DNA of 64,000 nt from Verrucomicrobiota bacterium (GTDB lineage: Bacteria; Verrucomicrobiota; Verrucomicrobiia; Opitutales; Opitutaceae), in assembly GCA_026398135.1 (NCBI GenBank), contig JAPLTN010000006.1, positions 56,204 through 120,203 on the forward strand, in the 5' to 3' direction. The first letter of the stretch is position 1; the number at the start of each line of letters is the position of its first letter. The notes beneath the pieces were generated by a model. It searched no databases. It saw only the letters and a list, made by a program, of their open reading frames with translations, and was not told the DNA's origin. Shown here piece by piece: positions 50,389 to 59,010 of this stretch. A program made the translations under genes and the position numbers.

Positions 50389-53301
50389 TTAGAAACGGGC
50401 CTCGACACTGAGAATCATGGTGCGTCCGTAGTCAGGCGCTACAGAACCACCCCACTCCTGAGCGGGAACCGGAGAATTACCGTTAGCAGTGCTGTAGAGG
50501 ATATAATTATCAAACAGGTTGCTCACCGACAAGCTTACCCCGAGTGGCTCGAGTTTAGAACCCTTGCTGCCGCGCCAGGAAATATTAAGATTGTTCTTAA
50601 TATAGGCGGGAATTTCTTCGGTGTTGAAGATATTCAGGAACACGGCGTCACGATATTCGGTGCCGAAGGTCGTGCTCCAGTTTTTCCAGGTATAGGTCAA
50701 ATCAAGGCGGCCCGCGAACTCAGGCGTATTGATCTGCTGGTTGCCCTTGATCTTGGCAGTCGAATAGATCGCGTTGCCAGCCGTGGAACCGGTGGTTACC
50801 TTTTCAGCCGAAGCCTCGTAGTATGCACGATAATCAGCCAAAGTAGCGCGATCTGCGGCACTCAGACTAGTGTTCCTGTTATCATGCCACGTGGCATAAG
50901 CCACGCGGATGTTATCATCGAACTTGGACTGCAAGAAGGAACCAGAGGCGGCGACTTTTAAGCCTTCCAGCGGAGTCTTCCATTCCGTTCCGATTTCAAC
51001 ACCCTTGGCAACAATGGCTCCGGCGTTGGTGAAGTAAGACGAACCCACGGCATTTTCCACCAAGCGCTCGCGCTGTTGCTCAGTGGTGAGCGAAAGCGTG
51101 CCTACGCGGTTATCATAGGTAGTTTGGAAAACGCTGATATTCGCACCGAAGGTTTGTCCGATATAGCGGACACCGAACTCGAAGGTCTCAGCCTCTTCGC
51201 CTGCAATCGCGGGGTCGATGCCGGGATTGTTAAGCCCCACCAAAACATCGGTCGTAGGCATGGCAAAGGATTGCGCATAGCTGAAGAAGGTTTCGTAGTT
51301 GGCCGAGAGCTTGTAAACCGCGCTCGCCTGAGGCAGGAAATAATCCTCGTAGGTAGCATCATTAGTGCGATTACGGAGAGCACGCCAATCAGCCGTGGTT
51401 AGGTAACCTTCGGTCGTGCGGTCACCATAGAGCATTTTGGTGCCTACCGTGACGCCCAGCTTATCATCCATGAACTTCATGCTATCTTGCACGAATGCGT
51501 TCATGATGGTCGTGTCGATCTGGCGCTCGTAATTATTAAAGAGCATCTGGTCCATCAAGAAGGGCCCGTTGAACCCGCCATTGGCCAAGTTAAACTGAGG
51601 ACGCGTGGCGTAGTAAGAATCATACTCATACCACATGCCCACCGTGAAGGTGTGATTATCCATTTCGTAATCAGCCTTGAGCACGCCGCCGGTGCGATCA
51701 CCGTCGATGGTCTCATAACGAGCAGTGTGACCGGGGATAGCAGACCTGATACTGGCGGTGGTAGAGTCTTTGCCAACGATCGCATGAGTGGAGCTAAACT
51801 CGGTGGGAGTGGAGCCGTAATTCAAAGCTTCGCCGTTGTCTAAAATGCCATTTGTCGCACCTAATTCAGTCCAGCCCACGGGAGTCGCTCCAGGGGTTCC
51901 GCGAGGAACCAATGCGCCGCCAAGTTTGTAGGCGTAAGTAGGATATAAATCTGGTCGCACGCCGGTGTTACCCTGTGCTTTCCATTGTACATAGGCGTCT
52001 TGAATCTGAGCGCCAATACTAGAGCGGGCCACCGGGAAGGTGCCGTAGTAATCGCGCTTGTGGTAATAACCGACTGCGGTAAGCTTTAGGTCTTCGGTGA
52101 CATCAAGCTCGCCCTTGCCGCGGAAGAAATTATCCTGGCGACCGTTTTTCTGCCACTTGTAATAACCCGAGTTCAAACCATCACCTAGGTTTTGGGTAGC
52201 ATCGGTCTTTGCAAAAGGTCCGTTGTTACGCAATTTATCACTGTAGTTACGAGTAACACCAGAAATGGTGGTGTTCGTGCCAGGAGTATAATTTGCACCA
52301 GTGCTGCCAATGTTATAATCGGTAAATCCATACTGCGCCATCTTGGGCAGAATGGTGGTTACATTGGTAGCGCCGCCACCGAGTAATCCACCGCGATAAG
52401 CCGCATCTGGATACAGGGCATTAACATTACCAGTATCCATGACCTTATAATAGTCATAGCGGGTGGCCGAGGTGTCGTAGTCGTCACGATTGTTCCAAGT
52501 GTAAGAGACCATGCCCTTGAACTTGTTCTTAGTGTAAGTGACCTTTGATTCCACCTTCTTCACCGTGCTATCCTCTGGCACGCCGATTGCCTTGAATTTC
52601 ATATCCGAGGCCGAGACCCAAGCGGCAACACCAGGTACAATTTCACCAGTGTTAACCTTAACAAATTGGCGCGAGTAGTCAAAGTCACCAAAGCTGCCCT
52701 TTACCTGCAAGCCGGCTTCCTTGGTCGGATCGGTGGTGTAGTATTTGATCGCACCGCCCAAGGCTTCGGAGGCCGGGGTGGTTACATCACCAGCACCTTG
52801 TGATACGGTGATTTGGGAAAGATTTTCGCCATCGGTTACGCGACCAGCGGGAAGACCGAAACGGGCACCGTTGCTACCCATGGGCACATCGTCAATATTC
52901 ACCGCCACTTGGCTGATACCAAAGGAGCGAACACGCACGTCGTTAGCGCTCTCGTATTGGCCGAATGGGTCACGGGTGGTTACGTTGATACCGGGGATTT
53001 GCGCGAGCGATTTTTCGATCGAGGCACCAGGAACGGTTAATTTAACATCCGCAGCGCTAATGGTGTTGGTAGCACGGGACATGCCTTCGCCCGTGGTGGT
53101 GAGAGCTTCGAGCTCGTAAACGGGCTCGGCCGCGGGAGCGGCGGCGGGGGTCTGGGCAAAAGTCGTAGAGGCCGCGAAGGCGCCAGCGACGAAGACGGAG
53201 TTACGGAATACGCGCGACTTTCCGGCTTTCGCCGAGGACAGTCCGTTTGTCAGGGAGAGCGCCCGCTCAATGAGGGCGATACGGTTTTTTTTGGACATCA
53301 T
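50389..53301 (-). CDS. TonB-dependent outer-membrane receptor, large
   Basis: 970 aa. An unusually long N-terminal leader (about 50 residues, SVFVAGAFAASTTFAQ at its end) precedes an Ala/Pro stretch, a TonB-box-like VYELEALTTTGEG, and the plug (SIEKSLAQIPGINVTTRDPF, DVRVRSFGISQVAVNIDDVP, ITVSQGAGDVTTPASEALGG). The rest is a beta barrel ending MILSVEARF with terminal Phe. Extended leaders and this plug type are usual in Verrucomicrobiota receptors. No ligand is suggested by neighbours. The GC content is visibly lower than in adjacent genes, which may indicate a different history. Confidence 0.9.
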   Translation of the reverse strand: MMSKKNRIALIERALSLTNGLSSAKAGKSRVFRNSVFVAGAFAASTTFAQTPAAAPAAEPVYELEALTTTGEGMSRATNTISAADVKLTVPGASIEKSLAQIPGINVTTRDPFGQYESANDVRVRSFGISQVAVNIDDVPMGSNGARFGLPAGRVTDGENLSQITVSQGAGDVTTPASEALGGAIKYYTTDPTKEAGLQVKGSFGDFDYSRQFVKVNTGEIVPGVAAWVSASDMKFKAIGVPEDSTVKKVESKVTYTKNKFKGMVSYTWNNRDDYDTSATRYDYYKVMDTGNVNALYPDAAYRGGLLGGGATNVTTILPKMAQYGFTDYNIGSTGANYTPGTNTTISGVTRNYSDKLRNNGPFAKTDATQNLGDGLNSGYYKWQKNGRQDNFFRGKGELDVTEDLKLTAVGYYHKRDYYGTFPVARSSIGAQIQDAYVQWKAQGNTGVRPDLYPTYAYKLGGALVPRGTPGATPVGWTELGATNGILDNGEALNYGSTPTEFSSTHAIVGKDSTTASIRSAIPGHTARYETIDGDRTGGVLKADYEMDNHTFTVGMWYEYDSYYATRPQFNLANGGFNGPFLMDQMLFNNYERQIDTTIMNAFVQDSMKFMDDKLGVTVGTKMLYGDRTTEGYLTTADWRALRNRTNDATYEDYFLPQASAVYKLSANYETFFSYAQSFAMPTTDVLVGLNNPGIDPAIAGEEAETFEFGVRYIGQTFGANISVFQTTYDNRVGTLSLTTEQQRERLVENAVGSSYFTNAGAIVAKGVEIGTEWKTPLEGLKVAASGSFLQSKFDDNIRVAYATWHDNRNTSLSAADRATLADYRAYYEASAEKVTTGSTAGNAIYSTAKIKGNQQINTPEFAGRLDLTYTWKNWSTTFGTEYRDAVFLNIFNTEEIPAYIKNNLNISWRGSKGSKLEPLGVSLSVSNLFDNYILYSTANGNSPVPAQEWGGSVAPDYGRTMILSVEARF

Positions 53302-53316
53302 AGTTGGCCGGTTAAT

Positions 53317-53334
53317 GCCCGCAGTCAGTGCGGG
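53317..53334 (-). promoter_or_regulatory. Hairpin in the 5' leader of the TonB-receptor gene
   Basis: Six-bp GC stem with a 7-base loop, 15-33 bases before the receptor ATG at 53301. It would lie in the mRNA leader and could affect translation or mRNA stability. No T run, so not a standard terminator, and no known riboswitch consensus was recognised. Confidence 0.4.
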
Positions 53335-53512
53335 CGTTGAAACCCGCTTTTAGCAGTTTCGCTGCCACCTGAAAAATTCTTGGAACTTTTTTTGAACAGA
53401 GCCCGGATGCGCGCGCCGTAACCTCGATTTTACCTCTGAAAGCGCCGAGGTATTTAAATGATTAATACCGCAAAGAAGCCGGCTGAAACAGGCGGAGTCG
53501 GAATCTTTGAAC

Positions 53513-53666
53513 CGCTAAATTTCGCTAAAGGCCGCTAAATCGAACCTCGGGCATCGGACTTTCCAAACTCATTTTCTCAACCACTAATGAACACTCATGG
53601 TCACTAATAAAAACCCTCTAATACGGTCTTAAAATTCTTATTTAGCGATGTTTAGCGAAATTTAGC
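53513..53666. repeat. GCTAAATTTCGCTAAA inverted repeat
   Basis: Perfect 16-bp inverted repeat, GCTAAATTTCGCTAAA at 53513-53528 and its complement at 53651-53666, extended by further CGCTAAAT units on both sides. The right arm reaches to 4 bases from the aminotransferase stop codon. Confidence 0.8.
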
Positions 53667-53669
53667 AGT

Positions 53670-54890
53670 TTAAACCAAGCGCGCCAGCGCACGGTCGATC
53701 CGGGCCAGGGCTTCGTCGATTTCGGCGTCGGTGTGGGCCGTGCCCAAAAACCAATTATGGTGCGGGTGCAGGTAAACCCCTTCCCGCGCGGCGGCGGCGC
53801 AGAGATCCTGCATGCGCTGGAATCCCGGATCCTCCGCCACCCGCACATAGGGCATGGCCGGCGGTCCGCTCGCGATGAGGGGGACGCCGTGCTTTTCCCC
53901 CAGCGCGAGAAACCCCTCAACAAAACGCCGCCCCGCGCGCGCCAGCACTTCGGGCACGGCGTCGCGGGCGCTGATTTCCAGGATTTTGAGGGCCGCCGCC
54001 ATGGGCACCGGGTCGTTCCAGTAGCTGCCGGTCAAAAACACCTTGCTCGCCGCCACCTGGTAGGCGGCGCGGCCGGCGCAGGCCGCGATCGGGTGGCCGT
54101 TGCCCAGGGCTTTGCAATACACCGCCAGGTCGGGCCGCCAGCCGTAAGCGCGGTGCGAACCACCGCTGTGCAAACGCGGAAAACACCGCACGTCGTCGAG
54201 GACTAAAAGCACGCCGTGCGCGGCGCAGAGCCGGTTGACCGCCGCCACGAATTCCGGCGTCGGCAGCACGCTGTCGGCATAGGCTGGGTGGTGAAAGGGC
54301 GTGACGATCAACGCGGCCACATCGCCCGCCAATCCGGCGAAAAGGGCTTCGAGCTCCGCAACGTCGTTCCAGGCAAACTCGTGCACGTGGGCCCGGTCTT
54401 CCGCGATCAGGCCGCCGTGACCGGGTGAACACCACGCGTGGGTGCCGTGGTAAGCGCCGCGCGCCTTCAAAACCTTGCGCCGCCCGGTGGCCTCCCGAGC
54501 CACCTGCACCGCCCAGGTGGTGAGATCGGAGCCGTTTTTGGCAAACACCGCCCAGTCGGCGAAATCGATCCGCGCCACCAAGGCTTCCGCCAGCTCGACC
54601 ATCAGGCTCGTGGGATGGTTGAAACAGGTGCCCCGCGCGCGGGCCGCATCCGCCGCCGCTTCCACTTCGGGGTGGTGATAACCGAGCAGCAAGGGGCCGT
54701 AGCCGCACATGAAGTCGATAAACTCGTGCCCATCCAAGTCGCGGTAACGCGCACCGTGCCCCGCCTCCGCATACGAAGGCAGCGCCCCGGGCACCGTCGC
54801 CGCCGGAGTCACGTGGCCGTAGATACCGCCGGGAATGACGCGGCGGGCACGGTCGAAAAGAGCGGCGGAACGAGGATAGCTAAGAGACAT
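53670..54890 (-). CDS. Class-III PLP aminotransferase (glutamate-1-semialdehyde aminomutase-like)
   Basis: 406 aa. PLP enzyme: YRDLDGHEFIDFMCGYGPLL, FAKNGSDLTTWAVQVAREAT (phosphate-binding and glycine loop), KARGAYHGTHAW, VLLVLDDVRCFPRL (Asp that pairs with the pyridine nitrogen) and the Schiff-base Lys in VYCKALGNGHPIAA. It resembles HemL but the DEVR/TLSK-type signatures differ and no tetrapyrrole gene is nearby, so a different amino substrate is likely. It looks like a single-gene unit. A 122-bp MITE-like element lies just upstream. Confidence 0.88.
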   Translation of the reverse strand: MSLSYPRSAALFDRARRVIPGGIYGHVTPAATVPGALPSYAEAGHGARYRDLDGHEFIDFMCGYGPLLLGYHHPEVEAAADAARARGTCFNHPTSLMVELAEALVARIDFADWAVFAKNGSDLTTWAVQVAREATGRRKVLKARGAYHGTHAWCSPGHGGLIAEDRAHVHEFAWNDVAELEALFAGLAGDVAALIVTPFHHPAYADSVLPTPEFVAAVNRLCAAHGVLLVLDDVRCFPRLHSGGSHRAYGWRPDLAVYCKALGNGHPIAACAGRAAYQVAASKVFLTGSYWNDPVPMAAALKILEISARDAVPEVLARAGRRFVEGFLALGEKHGVPLIASGPPAMPYVRVAEDPGFQRMQDLCAAAAREGVYLHPHHNWFLGTAHTDAEIDEALARIDRALARLV

Positions 54891-54928
54891 GAGCTTTAGA
54901 GCTGGTAGAACGTAATTCTAGTTCGCCT

Positions 54929-55050
54929 TCAAGTTGAGCTGCATTGGCCGGGACGGCCAACTCTACATATAATGCATAGCTTACTCACGTCTGGCTATTT
55001 GTGTAGCGTTGGCCGTCCCCGGCCAATTCAGACTTTTTGCTCATCTTGAC
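54929..55050. repeat. 122-bp MITE-like palindrome, copy 2
   Basis: Same length and architecture as 46437-46558: TTCAAGTTGAGC and GCTCATCTTGAC ends, inner arms ATTGGCCGGGACGGCCAAC and GTTGGCCGTCCCCGGCCAAT (a perfect inverted pair), and the same TACATATAATGCATAG centre. Most bases match copy 1. Confidence 0.88.
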
Positions 55051-55076
55051 CACGAATGGGTATAATAACGGGGGAA

Positions 55077-55877
55077 TTACGGTGCTTGTCGGGGTAGGGC
55101 GTTCGCTTGCGAATGCCGTTCCGCTCCGGGTCGAGGCGCAGGATTCAAAAGACGCGACACCTCGTTCAAAACCAGTCCGAGCCCCTCGGCCACGGGCAGG
55201 TGGCCCCGGATGCGCAATTCTCCGCCCCCCAGCGCGGCGAGAGCGTCCAAGCGATGCTCCAGCTCGGCCAGCAGCGTGGGCAAATCGGCGAAAGTAAGCT
55301 CGACCATCGGCGGACGCGGCGCGGCCCCGACCCCGCTGGTGAGCGTGCGCAAATCGAGCCAGAGCGGCGCGGGCAAAGCCGTGCAGGCAAACGTGGCCAC
55401 ACCGTCGCCCAAGCGGGCCCGCCGCTCGGCTCCGGCGGGATGCAGGCGCAGCCAGACCGCGACTCCCGCCAGCCCGACCGCCAGATTGCCGTAGGCGAAC
55501 AAGGCCGGATTTTCGCGCGGATCGCGCAGGAGCCGGTCCAGCCGCCGCCCGGCGGCGGCAAAACGTCCGACCTGACCCAAGGAACCCCAACCACCCAAGG
55601 GTAACAAAAGCGCGGGTTGTTGGTTAACCACGCGCAAAAACTGTCCGGCGGTGGGAAACCACAGCCGTAAATCGCCGGTCTGCGCGGCGCTCGCCGTGGT
55701 GATGCCGCCCTCGGCCGCGAACGCCAGCCGGCGCGGCGCGGCGGCCCCGCGCACCGTCAGCGCGACCGCGAAGGTCCGCGACCCGGCGGCGGCGCGACGC
55801 AGCTCGGCATCATGCGGCGCGAGCAAGGCCAGCGCGGGCAGGACGGCTTCGAGATGGCGGGCGGCAAGCAGCATCAT
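55077..55877 (-). CDS. Protein of unknown function with SCP2-like C-terminus
   Basis: 266 aa. Mostly Ala/Leu/Arg-rich. The C-terminal third (PPMVELTFADLPTLLAELEH, GGGELRIRGHLPVAEGLGLV) resembles SCP2/sterol-carrier-type lipid-binding domains, a weak call by eye. The N-terminus (MMLLAARHLEAVLPALALLA) could be a helix but not a clear signal. No domain with known catalysis was seen. It is followed (in minus direction) by repeats and is separated from the glycosyltransferase by an inverted REP pair. Confidence 0.55.
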   Translation of the reverse strand: MMLLAARHLEAVLPALALLAPHDAELRRAAAGSRTFAVALTVRGAAAPRRLAFAAEGGITTASAAQTGDLRLWFPTAGQFLRVVNQQPALLLPLGGWGSLGQVGRFAAAGRRLDRLLRDPRENPALFAYGNLAVGLAGVAVWLRLHPAGAERRARLGDGVATFACTALPAPLWLDLRTLTSGVGAAPRPPMVELTFADLPTLLAELEHRLDALAALGGGELRIRGHLPVAEGLGLVLNEVSRLLNPAPRPGAERHSQANALPRQAP

Positions 55878-55888
55878 GCTTTCAGGGT

Positions 55889-55963
55889 GTAGGGCGGGGT
55901 CGCGGCACCCCGCCGTGGCGTGACCCGGTTTGCGAACGGCGGGGTGCGGCGACCCCGCCCTAC
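55889..55963. repeat. Inverted pair of REP palindromes
   Basis: Two REP units face each other (55889-55916 and 55936-55963) with GGTTTGCGAAC between them, the classic BIME arrangement. The first unit has the loop variant CGCGGC. Confidence 0.88.
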
Positions 55964-55991
55964 AAGTAAAAATCGCTGCATTTTCACGGTA

Positions 55992-57209
55992 TTAAGCTCC
56001 GTCGGCGGGCGGAGCCCCAAAGGGATGCGCGGTATTGGCCGGGCCCACCGGCTGGCGGCGGGCGATCCACTTCACGATCTGCGCGGGGCGTCCCGGCGGG
56101 CGGGCCAGCGCGAGCCGCTGACGAAGCGCGTCGGCCAGACCGGGCTCGCGTTTGATGCGCAGGGCGGCGGCGGCGACCTCCGCCGGGGTGCGGGCGGTCA
56201 GGGCGCAGGCGTGCTGCTTGCAATACTGCACGGTGATCAACTCCTGCGGCATGATGCCGCCGATGCCGTTGTGAATGAGCGGCACCCCGAGCTGGATGGC
56301 CTCGCTGGTCGCCCCGGTGCCGGGCCGCGCCAGCACGGCGGAGGCAAAGTATTTGAGCGTGGCCATGCGCGCCGGATCCGCCGGCCCAAGGGCGCGGATG
56401 CGCAGCCGGGGCGCTGCCGACGCCAGCCGCTCCAAGCTGGCGGCGGTATCCGCCCGCCGGGCACACAGGGCGATGACCTGCATTTCCCCGTCGGTGCGCG
56501 CCAACTGCTCGACGATGGCCGCGTGGTTGTTGGCCCCGGCCTGCCCGGTGCTGAGCAAGAGGGTGAACCGGTCGCGCCGCAGATCGAGCTCGCGCGCCAG
56601 GGCGTCGGCGGCGGGCTCCAGCTCGGCGGGGCTTTGATAAAAGGGCGGACGCAGCAAAAACCCGCCGTGCACGATGCGCTCGGGCGGGGTGCCGACGGCG
56701 CGCGCGGCCGCGCAAACCTCTTCGGTCGCACCGATGAAGCCGTCGGCCCGGGGATTGGTCCAGTGGCGGGAAAAACCGTAGCCGGCGAACAATTCGCCGC
56801 AGTAGGTCACGCAAGTCGGGGCGGTCACCTGGTCCTCGGCCGCGACCTGGCGGGCGAGGTCGAAAAAGCCGTGGTTGGTATGCGCGTGCACGCTCACGAT
56901 CCGATCCGGACGGTACTCGCGCAACAGGGTGCGAAAACGCTGCCGCCCGAGTATGCGGCTCGCGTTGCGGTGCATGCCCGCGATTTCGAGGTAGTTGAAA
57001 TAGACGTGATGCAACCAAGGCGCGCGGCGTTGGATAAAATTATACAGCCCGACGCCGAAACGGTAAACGCGATGGGTATCCTCCAGCACCTGCTGGGTGT
57101 GAAACTGGACCGCCCCCTCGCCCAAGGTGTCCCGTGCCCAGTGGGTGAGGGAATCGGCCCGCATGTTATGGCCGGTGCCGGTCGAGGAAGTGAGGAGAAG
57201 CCAACGCAT
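55992..57209 (-). CDS. GT28-type glycosyltransferase, MGDG-synthase-like
   Basis: 405 aa. The N-terminal domain starts LLLTSSTGTGHNMRADSL, the acceptor-lipid motif of MGDG synthase/1,2-diacylglycerol glucosyltransferases (PF06925). The middle holds YFNYLEIAGMHRNASRILG and VSVHAHTNHGFFDLA. The C-terminal GT-B domain carries LLLSTGQAGANNHAAIVEQL and the nucleotide-sugar loop ARPGTGATSEAIQLGVPLI with NGIGGIMPQE. A glycolipid product is likely; whether galactose or glucose is unknown. No other lipid gene is adjacent apart from the weak SCP2-like call. Confidence 0.85.
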   Translation of the reverse strand: MRWLLLTSSTGTGHNMRADSLTHWARDTLGEGAVQFHTQQVLEDTHRVYRFGVGLYNFIQRRAPWLHHVYFNYLEIAGMHRNASRILGRQRFRTLLREYRPDRIVSVHAHTNHGFFDLARQVAAEDQVTAPTCVTYCGELFAGYGFSRHWTNPRADGFIGATEEVCAAARAVGTPPERIVHGGFLLRPPFYQSPAELEPAADALARELDLRRDRFTLLLSTGQAGANNHAAIVEQLARTDGEMQVIALCARRADTAASLERLASAAPRLRIRALGPADPARMATLKYFASAVLARPGTGATSEAIQLGVPLIHNGIGGIMPQELITVQYCKQHACALTARTPAEVAAAALRIKREPGLADALRQRLALARPPGRPAQIVKWIARRQPVGPANTAHPFGAPPADGA

Positions 57210-57215
57210 TTGTGA

Positions 57216-57346
57216 GAGCTAGTAGGGCGGAAGAGCTAGTAAGCTGGTAAGCTAGTACGGCTAGTAAGTTAGTAAGCGGAAGCAGGAGGCTAAGAGGGTT
57301 CGAGGCTTACTAGCTTACCAGCTCTACTAGCTTACTAGCTTCATCA
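57216..57346. repeat. GCTAGTAAG tandem and inverted repeat
   Basis: AGCTAGTAAGCTGGTAAGC-type direct repeats on the left (57226-57275) and their complement CTTACTAGCTTACCAGCTC on the right (57305-57342), able to form one long hairpin. It touches the stop codon of the PPK2 gene. Short pieces recur at 43.4 kb. Confidence 0.8.
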
Positions 57347-58900
57347 GCTACCAAGCGCGGCCTGGATGGCGCGGCAGGAGGTGCGGAGGACTTGCAGGCG
57401 GGCGTAGCGTTTGTCGTTGGCGGGGATGAGGTGCCAGGGGGCGGCAGCCGTGTCGGTCAGGGCGAGCATATCGCCAACCGCTATTTCGTAGCCGTCCCAC
57501 TTGCGTCGGTTGCGCCAGTCCTCGGCGTTGATCTTGTGATTTTTGAACGCGGTGGTCTCCCGTGCCCGGAAGCGGGCGAGCTGCTCTGCGCGGCTGATGT
57601 GCAGCCAGAATTTGATCACGATCTGGCCGCGCTCGGTAAGCTGGCGCTCGAAGTCATTTATCTCGGTAAACGCGCGTTGGTATTCGTCGGGCCGGCAAAA
57701 GCCCTCCAAGCGCTCGACCAGCACGCGGCCGTACCAGCTGCGGTCGTAGATCGCGATCTGGCCGTCGCGCGGCACGTGACGCCAAAAACGCCAGAGGTAG
57801 TGGTGGGACTTTTCCTCTTCGGTCGGCTTGGCGATGGAGTACACCCGGTAGTCTCGCACGTCGATGGCGCTGGTCAGGCGGCGAATGGCCCCGCCCTTGC
57901 CGGCGGCGTCGGAGCCCTCGAAGACGAAGGTGATGGCGCGCCCGGCGGCCTTGGCGGCGGACACGGCGGTGTTGAGCCGGCTTAACCACTTGTCGCGCTT
58001 CTCCTCGTATTCCTCGGGTGTGATCAACTGATCGAGCGGCAAACCCTGCAAGCGGCGCGCGCCATAGGCCCGAAGGGGTTTGGGTTTGGGATCGGGCACG
58101 GCCTTGGGACGGGTGCGGGCGAGGCGGGCGAGCAAGGCCTGGTGGGCGGTGAGGCGGTTAACCAAGAGCTCGCCCACGGCGAGATTGCGGGCGCGTTCAT
58201 CTTCGGAATCGACCACGGTCCACGGCGCGGCGGGGGAATGGGTGGCTTGCAGGATGTGCACGGCGGTGCGCTCCAACCGGTCGTAGATGCGATGGTGCCG
58301 CCAGTCGTCGGCCGTCACGCGCCAGGCGGTGTTGGCATCGGATTCGTATTTTTTGAACCGGGCGCGCTGGGCGTCTTTGGAGAGGTTGAGCCAGACCTTG
58401 ATGATGAGGGTGTCGTTATCGACCATGGCCTTCTCGAAGGAGCGGATGCGGGCGAGATCGTGGTCGAGGGTGGCGAGCTCCTTCTTGCTGCGGGCCTCTT
58501 CGGCGAGGGTCTCGGTGTACCAAGAGCCGGCGTAGATGCCGATCTTGCCCTGGGGCGGGAGGCTGCGCCAGAAGCGCCAAAGGAAGGGGCGGGTGCGCTC
58601 CTCGTCGGTGGGTTGATCGAAGGAAAACGTCTCGACGCCACGCGGATCGAGCCAGCTACCGAGGGTATTCAAAACTTCTCCGCGTCCGGCTCCGGCCACG
58701 CCGGCGACGATGAAGAGCACTTGGAACGGCTGCGCCTTGAGCTCGACTTGGAGTTGAACGAGGCGTTCGCGCAGCACGGCGGTGCGGGTCTCGTAGGTTT
58801 TTTTCGGCAGGCGGGCGGGCGCGGGTGCTTTTTTGCCCGAAGCGACGGCGGTGCGAGGTTTTACCAAGGAGGAAGGGTTCGGCTTTTTCGCAGTGGGCAT
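57344..58900 (-). CDS. pap: Two-domain polyphosphate kinase 2 / polyphosphate:AMP phosphotransferase
   Basis: 518 aa with two tandem PPK2 domains. Start ATG 58900 (MPTAKKPNPSSLVKPRTA); the frame opens earlier without homology. Domain 1 (about 55-265) has an eroded P-loop (IVAGVAGAGRGEVLNTLGSW) but keeps RPFLWRFWRSLPPQGKIGIY. Domain 2 (about 285-515) has intact VFEGSDAAGKGGAIRRL, SHHYLWRFWRHVPRDGQIAI, YDRSWYGRVLVERLEGF, with lid and Walker B Asp. This is the class II (Pap) layout, in which the C-terminal domain makes ADP from AMP and polyphosphate. Phosphate-storage role by family. Confidence 0.9.
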   Translation of the reverse strand: MPTAKKPNPSSLVKPRTAVASGKKAPAPARLPKKTYETRTAVLRERLVQLQVELKAQPFQVLFIVAGVAGAGRGEVLNTLGSWLDPRGVETFSFDQPTDEERTRPFLWRFWRSLPPQGKIGIYAGSWYTETLAEEARSKKELATLDHDLARIRSFEKAMVDNDTLIIKVWLNLSKDAQRARFKKYESDANTAWRVTADDWRHHRIYDRLERTAVHILQATHSPAAPWTVVDSEDERARNLAVGELLVNRLTAHQALLARLARTRPKAVPDPKPKPLRAYGARRLQGLPLDQLITPEEYEEKRDKWLSRLNTAVSAAKAAGRAITFVFEGSDAAGKGGAIRRLTSAIDVRDYRVYSIAKPTEEEKSHHYLWRFWRHVPRDGQIAIYDRSWYGRVLVERLEGFCRPDEYQRAFTEINDFERQLTERGQIVIKFWLHISRAEQLARFRARETTAFKNHKINAEDWRNRRKWDGYEIAVGDMLALTDTAAAPWHLIPANDKRYARLQVLRTSCRAIQAALGS

Positions 58901-58982
58901 GGTGGCGCGGTTGGGAGGCGGCCAGCGAAACGGGGTTTGCGAACGGGCGAAAGGCTGAAATGCCCGCGGGTAAAAATCCGGT

Positions 58983-59010
58983 GTGGGGCGGGGTCGCCGC
59001 ACCCCGCCGT
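58983..59010. repeat. REP palindrome (GGCGGGGTCGCCGC family)
   Basis: REP unit GTGGGGCGGGGTCGCCGCAC ending CCCGCCGT, directly abutting a different palindromic element at 59011. Confidence 0.85.

Larger units (their letters stand above)
53302..53669. other. Upstream region of the TonB-receptor gene
   Basis: About 370 bases, AT-richer than average. It contains a GCCCGC-AGTCAGT-GCGGGC hairpin 15 bases upstream of the receptor start (53317-53334) and an inverted repeat at its other end (53513-53528 with 53651-53666). No open frame was supported. Confidence 0.5.

Noticed and set aside
57216..57346. Possible CRISPR array
   Set aside because: The repeat units are too short, uneven and inverted, with no unique spacers and no cas genes anywhere in the window.
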